Shown here piece by piece: positions 25,568 to 34,271 of a DNA stretch of 64,000 nt. Both the position numbers and the translations under genes were made by a program. Position 1 is the stretch's first letter, and every line of letters begins with the position of its first letter. Where the stretch lies: NCBI RefSeq assembly GCF_008016455.1, contig NZ_SAXU01000001.1, forward strand, positions 992,001 through 1,056,000, read 5' to 3'. Origin of the DNA: Brachyspira aalborgi (GTDB lineage: Bacteria > Spirochaetota > Brachyspiria > Brachyspirales > Brachyspiraceae). The notes under the pieces are model-generated. The model was given only the letters and a program-made list of their open reading frames with translations. It did no database searches and was not told the origin of the DNA.

Positions 25568-26506
25568 TTAATTTTTAATACTCTTATAAGCTTCTTTTAA
25601 TTTATTTGCCGATTTAGTTAAATAATTTTTTTCTTCTTCGTTTAAGGTTATCGGAATAATCTTTTTCACTCCTTCTCTGCATATTAAAGAAGGTATTCCT
25701 AAACAAACATCATTTATTCCATATTCTCCGTTTAAAAAATGCGAAACAGGAAGTATGGAATACTCGTCTCTTATAATTGCCTGTGCTATTCTTTTAACCG
25801 CCATAGCCACTCCATAATAAGTAGAGCCTTTTTTCTCTATTATTTGATATGCGCTATTTCTTACTTCGTCTAATATTTCTTCTAAATTTATATTGTAGGA
25901 ATTTAATATATTTTTGCAATAATCTTCTATATGAATTCCAGAAATATCGGCATTACTCCAAACTGCTAATTCGCTATCTCCATGTTCTCCTATTATAAAT
26001 GCATGAATATTTTTACTATCAACTTCTAATTTTTTACTAAGCAAATATCTTAAACGAGATGTATCTAAAACCGTTCCGCTTCCCAAAACTCTCTCTTTAG
26101 GAAAACCGCTTAATTCTAAAGCGAGCATTGTAAGAATATCAACGGGATTTGTAACTATTAATAAAATGCAATCTTTATTGTATTCTATTATACTTGGAAT
26201 AATTTTTTTAAATATCGAAGCGTTTTTATTTATTAAATCTATTCTAGTCTCTCCAGGAAGTTGATTCGCTCCCGCTGTGACTATAACCAAATAAGCGTCA
26301 TTCAAATCCTTATAATCGCCCGAATAAACATTAACGGGATTAGTAAATTGAATTCCATGAGCTATATCTAAAGCGTCTCCTTCGGCTTTATTTTTATTAG
26401 CGTCTATAATAACGATTTCATTAAATAATCCGCTTTGAACGAGAGTAAAAGCCGTTGTAGCTCCAACTCCTCCAGAACCTATAACCGCGCATTTTTGTAT
26501 ATTCAT
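25568..26506 (-). CDS. ldh: L-lactate dehydrogenase
   Basis: A 312-residue enzyme that reduces pyruvate to L-lactate with NADH in the cytosol. The NAD motif is GSGGVGATTAF (10-20), with the NADH-selecting aspartate in IVIIDANKNKAEG. TAGANQLPGETR holds Gln82 where malate dehydrogenases have Arg, which argues for lactate as product. The catalytic His lies in IIGEHGDSE. The start at 26506 is chosen for the AAGGAGA site just upstream; an in-frame ATG 17 codons earlier has none and would add an unrelated tail. It is probably transcribed alone. Confidence 0.93.
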   Translation of the reverse strand: MNIQKCAVIGSGGVGATTAFTLVQSGLFNEIVIIDANKNKAEGDALDIAHGIQFTNPVNVYSGDYKDLNDAYLVIVTAGANQLPGETRIDLINKNASIFKKIIPSIIEYNKDCILLIVTNPVDILTMLALELSGFPKERVLGSGTVLDTSRLRYLLSKKLEVDSKNIHAFIIGEHGDSELAVWSNADISGIHIEDYCKNILNSYNINLEEILDEVRNSAYQIIEKKGSTYYGVAMAVKRIAQAIIRDEYSILPVSHFLNGEYGINDVCLGIPSLICREGVKKIIPITLNEEEKNYLTKSANKLKEAYKSIKN

Positions 26507-26555
26507 TAAAATCTCCTTAATCTTAAATATTGTTTTTAAATTAGTATAGAAAAAC

Positions 26556-26582
26556 ATTATATAAAAATGTAGAAAATGTCAA
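26556..26582 (-). promoter_or_regulatory. ldh promoter
   Basis: Minus strand TTGACA (26582-26577), a 15-base spacer and TATAAT (26561-26556). The spacer is slightly short. Confidence 0.55.
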
Positions 26583-26605
26583 TAATGAATCATATTTTTA
26601 ATCCG

Positions 26606-27169
26606 TTATTTTCTATATTTATTTAATTTATTTACAAAAGCGTCATAAGGATATAACCTGAAAGAATCTTTATAAACATTTTCAATTAATTTATTTATTA
26701 AATTTAATTTTTCTCTAAAAGTTTTGTCTTTATCTTTTATTTTATTAAATTCAAAAAAGAAAGATTTTTTAACTATATTCATAAAAATATTTATTCTTAT
26801 TAATTCGTCAAAAAAAGCGCCTTTTGGAATTTTTATTTTTTTTATAATAATAAAGAAAATTGAAATAAAATAAAGAATTGCTGCAATTCTGATAAAATAA
26901 ATAATCGTAAAATCCGCTCCCGTTTTATCAATATAAAATCCAAATATTTTATAATATTCTCCTCTCGCATTTAAAGATTGAATTATAAAAATCGCTAAAA
27001 AATACGGAAACAAATATAATAATTTTTTTAAGGTTTTAAATATCGATTTTGTAAATATTATATGAAGAGCAAATAATATTATCGCAAAATATATTAATAA
27101 ATTAAATTGCAAAAAAAATATTGATATAAAAATAAATAAACCTAATATTATAAATATTATATAAAGCAT
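26606..27169 (-). CDS. Small membrane protein of unknown function
   Basis: A 187-residue protein with four or five hydrophobic segments in the first 115 residues, then a charged helical tail. The order of segments and a basic cytoplasmic stretch distantly recall the EcfT/CbiQ membrane component of ECF transporters, but it is shorter, I see no EcfT Ala-Arg-Gly motifs that I trust, and no ECF ATPase is nearby. Its ATG overlaps the efp stop (TAATG), so translation is coupled to elongation factor P. Confidence 0.6.
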   Translation of the reverse strand: MLYIIFIILGLFIFISIFFLQFNLLIYFAIILFALHIIFTKSIFKTLKKLLYLFPYFLAIFIIQSLNARGEYYKIFGFYIDKTGADFTIIYFIRIAAILYFISIFFIIIKKIKIPKGAFFDELIRINIFMNIVKKSFFFEFNKIKDKDKTFREKLNLINKLIENVYKDSFRLYPYDAFVNKLNKYRK

Positions 27170-27732
27170 TATTTATTTACGCGCTCAACATAACTGTCGT
27201 CTCTCGTATCAACTTTTATTTTATCGCCAATATTTATGAATAATGGAACATTAACTTCCATTCCCGTTTCAAGTTTTGCAGGTTTTAAAGTAGAGCCTGT
27301 AGTATCGCCTTTAAATCCTGGCTCCGTGTAGGTTACTCCTAAAATAACATGAATAGGAAAACGAACGGCTGTAACTTCATCGTTAATATATTGCAAATCA
27401 ACTTCGCTATTATCCAAAAGATAGTATTTATTATCTCCCAATACTTCCGCATCGACATGAACCTGCTCGTAATTGTCTAAAATCATAAAAATATAACCGT
27501 TTCCTTCTTCGTATAGATATTGAGCTTTTCTGTAGGAAATATCCGCTTCTTCCACGCTTTCGGTAGACGAAAAAGTTTTTTCAATAATATTACCTTTTAT
27601 CATATTTTTTAATTTAGTTCTGACATTTGCCTTTCTCTGTTGCGCTCTATGAAAATGGGCATCCATTACTAAATAGGTTTCTCCGTCTAAAATTATAGCG
27701 TCTCCTTTTCTTAAATCGTTTACTGGTAGCAT
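27169..27732 (-). CDS. efp: Elongation factor P
   Basis: A 187-residue translation factor that rescues ribosomes stalled at polyproline. All three beta-barrel domains are present, including the C-terminal signature region LKPAKLETGMEVNVPLFINI and GDKIKVDTRDDSYVERV. The N-domain loop that reaches the peptidyl-transferase centre reads FHRAQQRKANVRTKLKN. Aligned on VRTKLKN, the tip residue (Lys34 in E. coli, in KPGKG) is Gln32, so neither the lysyl nor the rhamnosyl modification residue is at the tip. No EpmA, EpmB or EarP gene is in this window. It forms an operon with the membrane protein downstream. Confidence 0.95.
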   Translation of the reverse strand: MLPVNDLRKGDAIILDGETYLVMDAHFHRAQQRKANVRTKLKNMIKGNIIEKTFSSTESVEEADISYRKAQYLYEEGNGYIFMILDNYEQVHVDAEVLGDNKYYLLDNSEVDLQYINDEVTAVRFPIHVILGVTYTEPGFKGDTTGSTLKPAKLETGMEVNVPLFINIGDKIKVDTRDDSYVERVNK

Positions 27733-27799
27733 AAAAACTCCTAATTTTTATTTTGAATTATATTTTATTAAAAATAAAATTTCAATCTTTAATTAAGGC

Positions 27800-27840
27800 G
27801 TAAAAGCCCTATATGCCTCAGAAACATACAGAGCTTTTAC
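27800..27840 (-). other. Hairpin between rpsT and efp
   Basis: GTAAAAGC (27800-27807) pairs with GCTTTTAC (27833-27840), and CTATATG with CATACAG continues the stem with two mismatches. There is no strong T-run, so it may be an mRNA 3'-end or processing structure after rpsT. Confidence 0.5.
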
Positions 27841-27868
27841 TGTCAACACATACACTTTAAAGAATTGC

Positions 27869-28132
27869 TTATTTCATAGCGTTAATTTTTTTCATCATAA
27901 CCGATTTTTTAATTCCCGCTCTGTTTGAATGAATAATCGATTTTCTTGCAGCTTTATCTAAAGCGCTTGCATATTTTTTATATTCTTCCAAACTTGCATT
28001 TTTATCGTTAGCTTCTATTGATTTAATAACTTTTTTTCTTTGAGTGTTTAAAAAACTTTTTATTTGTCTGTTATATAAATTCCTAACCGAATTTTGTCTT
28101 AATCTTTTAGATGCTGATTTTATATTAGGCAT
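27869..28132 (-). CDS. rpsT: Ribosomal protein S20
   Basis: An 87-residue, lysine-rich, all-helical small-subunit protein. It starts MPNIKSASKRLRQN and ends with the typical KSIIHSNRAGIKKSVMMKKI. Length and charge fit S20. An AGGAGATAATT site precedes the ATG. It lies 37 bases after tRNA-Asp and is probably transcribed from the same promoter. Confidence 0.95.
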   Translation of the reverse strand: MPNIKSASKRLRQNSVRNLYNRQIKSFLNTQRKKVIKSIEANDKNASLEEYKKYASALDKAARKSIIHSNRAGIKKSVMMKKINAMK

Positions 28133-28169
28133 TAATTATCTCCTATCTACAATAAAATAAAATAATAAT

Positions 28170-28244
28170 CGGAGTTAACGGGGCTCGAACCCGCGACCTC
28201 CTGCGTGACAGGCAGGCGCTCTAACCAAACTGAGCTACAACTCC
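28170..28244 (-). tRNA. tRNA-Asp (GTC)
   Basis: A 75-base cloverleaf on the minus strand. The acceptor stem GGAGTTG pairs with TAACTCC, the D-arm is GCTC/GAGC, and the anticodon stem CCTGC/GCAGG encloses loop CTGTCAC (anticodon GTC). The T-arm is GCGGG/CCCGT with loop TTCGAGC. The discriminator base G is the one expected for Asp. CCA is not encoded. Confidence 0.97.
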
Positions 28245-28298
28245 AAAATTTAATTAATAATTATTCAATCTTTTAATTATCAATTAAAATATATTAAT

Positions 28299-28326
28299 AT
28301 TATACATTATCTTATTTTTTTGTCAA
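28299..28326 (-). promoter_or_regulatory. Promoter of tRNA-Asp and rpsT
   Basis: Minus strand TTGACA (28326-28321), a 16-base spacer and TATAAT (28304-28299), a full consensus match about 55 bases before the tRNA. Confidence 0.8.
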
Positions 28327-28431
28327 CAGTTAATAACGAAAAATATTTTTAATTATTACATAATTTCACTTGCAATGTTATCTATATAATAGTATCATAT
28401 ATTAAAATAATTATGTTAATACGGTATTTGC

Positions 28432-30741
28432 GTGAATAAAAAAAACGATAAAATTAATAAAAAATCTAAAATTAAAAAATTTATAACTAGTATTATTATT
28501 ATAATTTTTCTTATAATTCTAATAATAGGAATGGGACTTACATTTTTTGTAGGCGGCATTTATAAAGATTGGCTTGGCAGAAGAATTCAAAGCATGGCTA
28601 TGCTTGAAGAATATTATAATATAATAGTAATTAGAGGAAACGAAAAAAGAATAAGATATTTTAATCCGCTTAATCCTTTTGGCGATTCTCCTCCGACTAA
28701 AATTTACGATAGAAATAATATATTGATAGGCGAGTATATGCCGCCTTCTTACGAAGTCGTTAATGTCGATGATATTAATCCGCTTTTGGAACAAACTTTG
28801 CTTTTAATGGAAGACCAACAATTTTATTCGCATCATGGAATTAATTATTTTCGTTCGGCTTATTTAGGAATAAAAACTATTATATCGAGAAGAATAGTCG
28901 GCGGCGGCTCTACTCTCACTCAACAGCTTGCAAAATTATTATTTACAAAAAGCGAAAAAACTATAGAAAGAAAATTATTTGAAATGTTCGCAGCAAGAGA
29001 GATTGAAGATAAATATACGAAAAAAGAAATTTTAGCAATGTATTTTAACACGGTTTATTTAGGAGACGGAAATTATGGATTTGAAGCCGCTGCAAATTAT
29101 TATTTTCAAAAACCTTTAAGACAATGCAGATTATTGGAATACGCTATATTGATAGGAATGCTTCCAAATCCAAGTTATTATTCTATAGTTAATAATCCCG
29201 ATAACAGCAGAAGAAAAGTAGAACAGATTTTATCAAGGCTTGTAAAAAATAATATTATCGATAAAAACGCTATGAAAGGAGAATTGGAATTATTTGATAA
29301 AGAATATACGAATATAAATAAAAGAGTAAAAGGCTCTCAATGGAAAATGACAGTAAATAGAACGCCTTATGTTAATGAATATGTGAGACAGGAACTTTTA
29401 AATTATTTTAATAAAGACGAACTTGCTTTATCGGGTTTAAGAATATATACGACAGTAAACGAAAGATATTATAGAGTTGCCGATTCCGTAATGAAAGAAA
29501 AAATAAGAGGACTTCAAGCTGCAACTTCAAATAGAAGTTATCAAGGAGCTTTGGTTTCAATTAATCCTAAAGACGGCGGAATTCTCACAATGATTGGAGG
29601 AGACGGTTATACTTTGCAAAATCAATTTAATAGAGCGGTTCAATCTAAAAGACAAATTGGAAGCGTTATAAAACCTTTTATATATTTATACGCTTTTGAA
29701 GGCGGAGCGCAACCTTTTTCAACTATGACTGACACTAATTACATATATCCTCAAGGAACGGGAAAGCCCGCATATTCTCCAAGAAATTTTGACAGAAGAT
29801 ATAGAGGAGAGATGACTTTAGAAACGGCGCTTGTAAAATCGATAAATACTATAGCGGTAAAATTATTAAACGATATTGGTTTGTCTTATTTTATAGAACA
29901 TTCAAAAGAATTTTTTGGCGATAACGCTTATATACCAAACGCTTTGTCGATTGGATTAGGCACAATGGAAATGAGTCCGCTTGATTTAGCTTCAGCTTAC
30001 GGCGCTTTGGCAAATTACGGCTCTAAATACGAACCTTATATAGTAAATAAAATATTAGATATGAACGGAAGAGAATTGAGCGTTACGGCTTTGGCGGATA
30101 GAACTCCTCATAAAATAAGCGGAACTTCTTCGTCTTCTTATTATTTTTTAAATACGACTTTACAAAAAGTAATATCTTCGGGCGGAACTGCTTACAGAAG
30201 CGCAAACGCTTATAATTTTCATTATCCTTCATTTTCAGCAAAAACGGGAACAACGAGCGAGCATAGGGATAATTGGTTTGCAGCTTATAATGACGAGATA
30301 GCGACTATAACTTGGATAGGAAGCGATAGAAACGATGTTTTACCAAATAATGTTACGGGCGGAGCGACTACGGCTTTAGCGACTTTTCAATATTTAAATG
30401 CAATAACTCCTTCGGATAGAAGAGAATTTAATTGGAAAGTTCCAGATGATGTATTTATAATAGAAATATGTCAGGAATCGGGACTTCCAAGAAATCATAC
30501 TTGCATAAATACTAATCCTCTTACGGTTGGAGGAAATATTGATTTAACTACTCAATGTCCTATAGACCATATAAGAAGCGGAAGCAGAAGAATATATAAT
30601 AATAATGAAACTAACGATGAGGAAGAATTTTATTATTATACTCCGCTTGAAGATGAAAATAATTATAACGATAGAACTAATATATATTTGCTTCCCGAAG
30701 AGGATATACATGACCCGAGCGTTGGGAATATAAGAAGTTGA
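28432..30741 (+). CDS. Class A penicillin-binding protein (PBP1-type)
   Basis: A 769-residue bifunctional cell-wall synthase. After a lysine-rich cytoplasmic tail and one membrane anchor (about 22-42), a GT51 glycosyltransferase domain carries the catalytic Glu in MEDQQFYSHHG, then GGGSTLTQQLAKLLF and AMYFNTVYLG. The transpeptidase domain has the serine motif SVIK in KRQIGSVIKPF, SIN in VKSINTIA and KTGTT. It links lipid II into glycan and crosslinks the stems outside the membrane. The start is GTG at 28432, with no strong ribosome-binding site. The C-terminus is a low-complexity Glu, Asn and Tyr tail. Confidence 0.95.
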   Translation: MNKKNDKINKKSKIKKFITSIIIIIFLIILIIGMGLTFFVGGIYKDWLGRRIQSMAMLEEYYNIIVIRGNEKRIRYFNPLNPFGDSPPTKIYDRNNILIGEYMPPSYEVVNVDDINPLLEQTLLLMEDQQFYSHHGINYFRSAYLGIKTIISRRIVGGGSTLTQQLAKLLFTKSEKTIERKLFEMFAAREIEDKYTKKEILAMYFNTVYLGDGNYGFEAAANYYFQKPLRQCRLLEYAILIGMLPNPSYYSIVNNPDNSRRKVEQILSRLVKNNIIDKNAMKGELELFDKEYTNINKRVKGSQWKMTVNRTPYVNEYVRQELLNYFNKDELALSGLRIYTTVNERYYRVADSVMKEKIRGLQAATSNRSYQGALVSINPKDGGILTMIGGDGYTLQNQFNRAVQSKRQIGSVIKPFIYLYAFEGGAQPFSTMTDTNYIYPQGTGKPAYSPRNFDRRYRGEMTLETALVKSINTIAVKLLNDIGLSYFIEHSKEFFGDNAYIPNALSIGLGTMEMSPLDLASAYGALANYGSKYEPYIVNKILDMNGRELSVTALADRTPHKISGTSSSSYYFLNTTLQKVISSGGTAYRSANAYNFHYPSFSAKTGTTSEHRDNWFAAYNDEIATITWIGSDRNDVLPNNVTGGATTALATFQYLNAITPSDRREFNWKVPDDVFIIEICQESGLPRNHTCINTNPLTVGGNIDLTTQCPIDHIRSGSRRIYNNNETNDEEEFYYYTPLEDENNYNDRTNIYLLPEEDIHDPSVGNIRS

Positions 30742-30835
30742 TAATAAAATTTTATAATTTTTCTTAAAGAATATATATTTATTTTAATAATTATTATATA
30801 ATGTCTAAATTATTTTAAATAACGGAAAATTCAAA

Positions 30836-32647
30836 ATGATTAAATTTTTGCAAAGTCAGACTACCGAAGCGAGACGAGACTTAATACTTCATGGCTCTAT
30901 TACAAACACTTTGATTATGTTATCAATCCCGACTTTAATGATGGGTTTGGTTCAATCTATGGTTCCTCTTATGGACGGACTTTTTTTAAATAATGTCGCG
31001 GGAAGATTAATAGCAAGCAGTATAAATTTTGCCGAGCCAATTATAAATATGATGACGGCATTATCTCAAGGTTTGGGCGTTGCGGCTATGGCGATAGTCG
31101 GACAGTATAACGGACTTGGAGATTTCAAAAACGCTAAAAAAGTTTCAACTCAAATAGTAGTTTCGGGAGTTCTTTTCGGAATCGCTATGGGACCGACTTT
31201 ATATATTGTAAGTATTTTGGTTTCAATGAATTTGCAAGAAGGAGTTAAAGAAAGCGTTTTTCAATATTTGTCTTTATATAGTTTCGTTATGCCTATGACT
31301 TTTATGGCTGCAATTTATAACGGCTTAAAAAATGCTAGCGGTAAACCAGAAGCGACTTTTATAAGAATGCTTTTATTGTTAATATTTAAAATAATATTTA
31401 ATTTTATTTATGTTTATTTTTTGCAATTAAAAATTGTCGGAAGCGTTTTGGCGTCTTTTTCAACTTACTCTTTAATAAGCGTTTGGATGTATTATGATTT
31501 ATTTGTAAAAGAAAGCGAAGACAAATTAACCTTAAAAGGATTTAAATTTGATATTTCAATTCTTAAGCAACTTATGGTTATTGGAATTCCTTCAATGCTT
31601 ACTACATTTTTAAGCAATTTCGGATTTTTCTTAATCAATAGCGAAGTTGAAAAATATGGGCAAATTGTCCTAAACGGAAACGGAATAGCAAATAATATAA
31701 CCGCGGTCTGTTTTAATATGCCCGCCGCTTTTGGTTCTGCTGTTACTACTATGGTAAGTATGAATATCGGAGCGCAATATTCGGATAAAGCAAAAAAGTC
31801 ATGTTATATGGGAATAATAATGAGTATAATAACTTCAATTATTTTAATCGCTATAATTCTTCCGTTATCAAAATATATGACTGTTTTATTTACGAGAGAC
31901 GCCGAAGATTTGGCAATCGCTAACGGAGCGCTTCCAATTTATGCATTGTCAATAATAGGTTTCGGCGTCACTATGGTAGTTCAAGGAGCTTTAATTGGAC
32001 TTGGAAGAACGAGAGTGCCTCTCTTTATAAGCATTTTAAGAATATGGTTTTTAAGATATATATTTATATTAATGACATCAAGCCATTTGCAATATTGGTC
32101 TGTATTTTACGGAAATTTATTTTCAAATACAATGTCGGGAATAATAACTTTTATAATAATATTAAAAACTCCTTGGCGTTCTGTTATAAATATGAAGACT
32201 CAAAATACTTTTATTTTAAGAGCAAAACTTTTTTCAGATAGAATAGGAGCGGCGCTTTTTCCTAAAAATATAGGCAAAAGAAAAATTTATATTCAAAAAA
32301 ATAATCGTAAATTAAAAAATATTGACGATTCTGCCAAACTTGAAAAATTTATGAGGCGAGAAGAAGAGAAAGCTCAAAGAATTAAAGAGAGAGAAGAGAG
32401 AATACAAAATAAAGAAAAAGAAAGAGCATTAAAAAAAGAAGAAATTAAAAAACAACTTGAAGCTATAAAGAAAAATAGAGAAATAATTGAAGAAGAGTAT
32501 AAAAAATATATTGAAGATAGAAAGAGAGAAAAAGAAGAGAAAAAATTAAAAAATAGAGAAAAACTTAAAGAGAGAAGAGAAAAAAGATTAAAATTAAGAG
32601 AAGAAAGAAAAAAGAAAAAACATAAAAGGAAAAACGATAATGATTAA
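30836..32647 (+). CDS. MATE-family transporter with long charged C-terminal tail
   Basis: A 603-residue protein. Residues 1-460 form a twelve-segment MATE (NorM/DinF-like) exporter core, with the typical PTLMMGLVQSMVPLMDG near the start and internal repeat symmetry. Such proteins expel cationic drugs or metabolites in exchange for Na or H. From about residue 475 to the end it becomes an extremely charged Lys/Arg/Glu helix (MRREEEKAQRIKEREERIQN and on), likely a cytoplasmic coiled coil; most MATE proteins stop near 450-470 residues. The stop overlaps ispD by 8 bases, so the two are coupled. Confidence 0.85.
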   Translation: MIKFLQSQTTEARRDLILHGSITNTLIMLSIPTLMMGLVQSMVPLMDGLFLNNVAGRLIASSINFAEPIINMMTALSQGLGVAAMAIVGQYNGLGDFKNAKKVSTQIVVSGVLFGIAMGPTLYIVSILVSMNLQEGVKESVFQYLSLYSFVMPMTFMAAIYNGLKNASGKPEATFIRMLLLLIFKIIFNFIYVYFLQLKIVGSVLASFSTYSLISVWMYYDLFVKESEDKLTLKGFKFDISILKQLMVIGIPSMLTTFLSNFGFFLINSEVEKYGQIVLNGNGIANNITAVCFNMPAAFGSAVTTMVSMNIGAQYSDKAKKSCYMGIIMSIITSIILIAIILPLSKYMTVLFTRDAEDLAIANGALPIYALSIIGFGVTMVVQGALIGLGRTRVPLFISILRIWFLRYIFILMTSSHLQYWSVFYGNLFSNTMSGIITFIIILKTPWRSVINMKTQNTFILRAKLFSDRIGAALFPKNIGKRKIYIQKNNRKLKNIDDSAKLEKFMRREEEKAQRIKEREERIQNKEKERALKKEEIKKQLEAIKKNREIIEEEYKKYIEDRKREKEEKKLKNREKLKERREKRLKLREERKKKKHKRKNDND

Positions 32648-33350
32648 AACTACTTTAATATTGCTTATAGCGGGAAAATCAAAAAGATTTGCAGGAAAAA
32701 TAAAAAAACAATTTATAAAAGTAAATAATAAGCCTTTGTTTATTTATACTTTGGAAGCTATGCTAAAATTTAAATTTAATAATATTATAATCGTAAGTTC
32801 AAAAAAAGATTTGAATAATATAAAAAAAGAAATTAATAAAAATATATTAAATAGTAAAAATATTTATTATGTCAATGGCGGAAAGGAAAGAGTTTTTTCG
32901 GTTTATAATGCAATGAGATTTATAAAGGATAATAATATTAAAACCGATATTGTTTTTATTCATGATGGAGTTCGTCCTATTGTTTCAAAAAATGAAATTA
33001 AAGAATTGTATAAAGAGGTTTTAGAAAAGAACGCTGCAATTTTGGCTTCTAAAATAACGGATACAATAAAAAAAGTAGATTCAAAAAAAAATATTATAGA
33101 AACTATAGACAGAAATTTTATTTATAGAGCGTCTACTCCTCAAGCGTTTGGTTATAGAATTTATATGGTTGCAATGGAAAGATATATAAACGATTTTAAT
33201 TATAAAAAAAGATTAGGGAAAAAAATAGTTACAGACGATGCCGAAATTTACAGCGCTTATGCAGGAAAAGTCTCAATAGTCGAATGTTCTTCAAATAATA
33301 TTAAAATAACTAATAAAGAAGATTTAAATTTCTTTTTGAATTTATTATAA
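32640..33350 (+). CDS. ispD: 2-C-methyl-D-erythritol 4-phosphate cytidylyltransferase
   Basis: A 236-residue enzyme of the non-mevalonate isoprenoid pathway; it joins CTP to methylerythritol phosphate. The nucleotide loop is IAGKSKRFAGKIKKQFIKVN, a variant of the usual AAGxGxR with a Lys-rich stretch. VFIHDGVRPIVS, ASKITDTIKKVD, RASTPQAF and KIVTDDAEIY follow the family. No ispF is adjacent. It starts inside the end of the MATE gene and ends just before the promoter of the amino-acid-binding lipoprotein. Confidence 0.93.
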   Translation: MIKTTLILLIAGKSKRFAGKIKKQFIKVNNKPLFIYTLEAMLKFKFNNIIIVSSKKDLNNIKKEINKNILNSKNIYYVNGGKERVFSVYNAMRFIKDNNIKTDIVFIHDGVRPIVSKNEIKELYKEVLEKNAAILASKITDTIKKVDSKKNIIETIDRNFIYRASTPQAFGYRIYMVAMERYINDFNYKKRLGKKIVTDDAEIYSAYAGKVSIVECSSNNIKITNKEDLNFFLNLL

Positions 33351-33355
33351 AAGCC

Positions 33356-33383
33356 TTGACATTTTCCTAAATAGTAATACAAT
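33356..33383 (+). promoter_or_regulatory. Promoter of the solute-binding lipoprotein
   Basis: TTGACA (33356-33361), a 16-base spacer and TACAAT (33378-33383), 37 bases before the ATG. Confidence 0.7.
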
Positions 33384-33420
33384 ATATAGTAATTAAATTT
33401 TATTTTAAAAGGATTAAAAA

Positions 33421-34221
33421 ATGAAATCTGTAAAAATTATTTTATCTATCATTATATCAATGATTATATTTATAGGCTGTTCTGAAAAAAAATCTTCTGT
33501 CGATAATTCTCTTCAGAAAGTCAAAGACGCTAAAAAGCTTGTTTTGGGTTTGGATGACACTTTCGCTCCAATGGGATTTAGAGATAATTCGGGTGAAATC
33601 GTAGGCTTCGATATCGATTTGGCAAAAGAGGTTGCATCTCGTATGGGAGTTGCGCTTGAAATTAAACCTATAGATTGGTCAAGCTCAATATTAAGTTTGA
33701 ATAAAGGCGATATTGATGTTCTTTGGAATGGAGTTACAATTAACGAATCAAGAAAAGAACAAATTAATTTTTCAAAACCTTATTTAAATAATAGACTAAT
33801 TATAGTTAAGCCTAAAGATAGAAACGATATTAATTCAAAAGAAGATTTGGCGGGAAAAATTTTAGGCGTTCAAGTTGGAAGCAATGACGAAGCTTTATCT
33901 TCAGACTCGATAAGCAAAGAGGCAAAAGAAATTAGAAAATACGATGTCAATGTAAATGCATTTTTAGATTTGAAAGCGAAGAGAATCGATGTCGTTATAA
34001 TAGACGAAGTCGCCGCTCAATATTATATCTCGGAAGAAAAAGTCGATTTTGTAGTCGTTGAAAACAGCCCTTTAACCGAAGAGTTTTACGGAGTCGGATT
34101 TAGAAAAACTGACGCTAAACTTTTGGCTGAAGTCGATAAAATATTGGATGAAATGAAAGCGGATGGAAAAGCCTCTGAAATATCTCAAAAATGGTTTGCT
34201 AAAGATATAGTTTTAAAATAA
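33421..34221 (+). CDS. Amino-acid ABC transporter substrate-binding lipoprotein
   Basis: A 266-residue lipoprotein. The signal peptide ends IIFIGC, so Cys20 is lipidated. The family 3 solute-binding fold is clear: LVLGLDDTFAPMGFRDNSGE, GFDIDLAKEVASRMG, DVLWNGVTINESRKEQINFS and the C-terminal VGFRKTDAKLLAEVDKILDE. It should capture a polar or basic amino acid for an ABC importer. No permease or ATPase gene is next to it, so it either serves a transporter encoded elsewhere or acts as an orphan receptor. Its own promoter and terminator mark it as a single-gene unit. Confidence 0.92.
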   Translation: MKSVKIILSIIISMIIFIGCSEKKSSVDNSLQKVKDAKKLVLGLDDTFAPMGFRDNSGEIVGFDIDLAKEVASRMGVALEIKPIDWSSSILSLNKGDIDVLWNGVTINESRKEQINFSKPYLNNRLIIVKPKDRNDINSKEDLAGKILGVQVGSNDEALSSDSISKEAKEIRKYDVNVNAFLDLKAKRIDVVIIDEVAAQYYISEEKVDFVVVENSPLTEEFYGVGFRKTDAKLLAEVDKILDEMKADGKASEISQKWFAKDIVLK

Positions 34222-34241
34222 TCAATAAATAAACTTCTTAA

Positions 34242-34271
34242 AAAACCGTCATATTAATTTGTGGCGGTTTT
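34242..34271. terminator. Bidirectional terminator between convergent genes
   Basis: AAAACCGTCA (34242-34251) pairs with TGGCGGTTTT (34262-34271) over 10 bases with one G-U, followed by ATTTTT on the plus strand and flanked by A upstream. It overlaps the last codons of the restriction-modification gene on the other strand. Confidence 0.8.
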
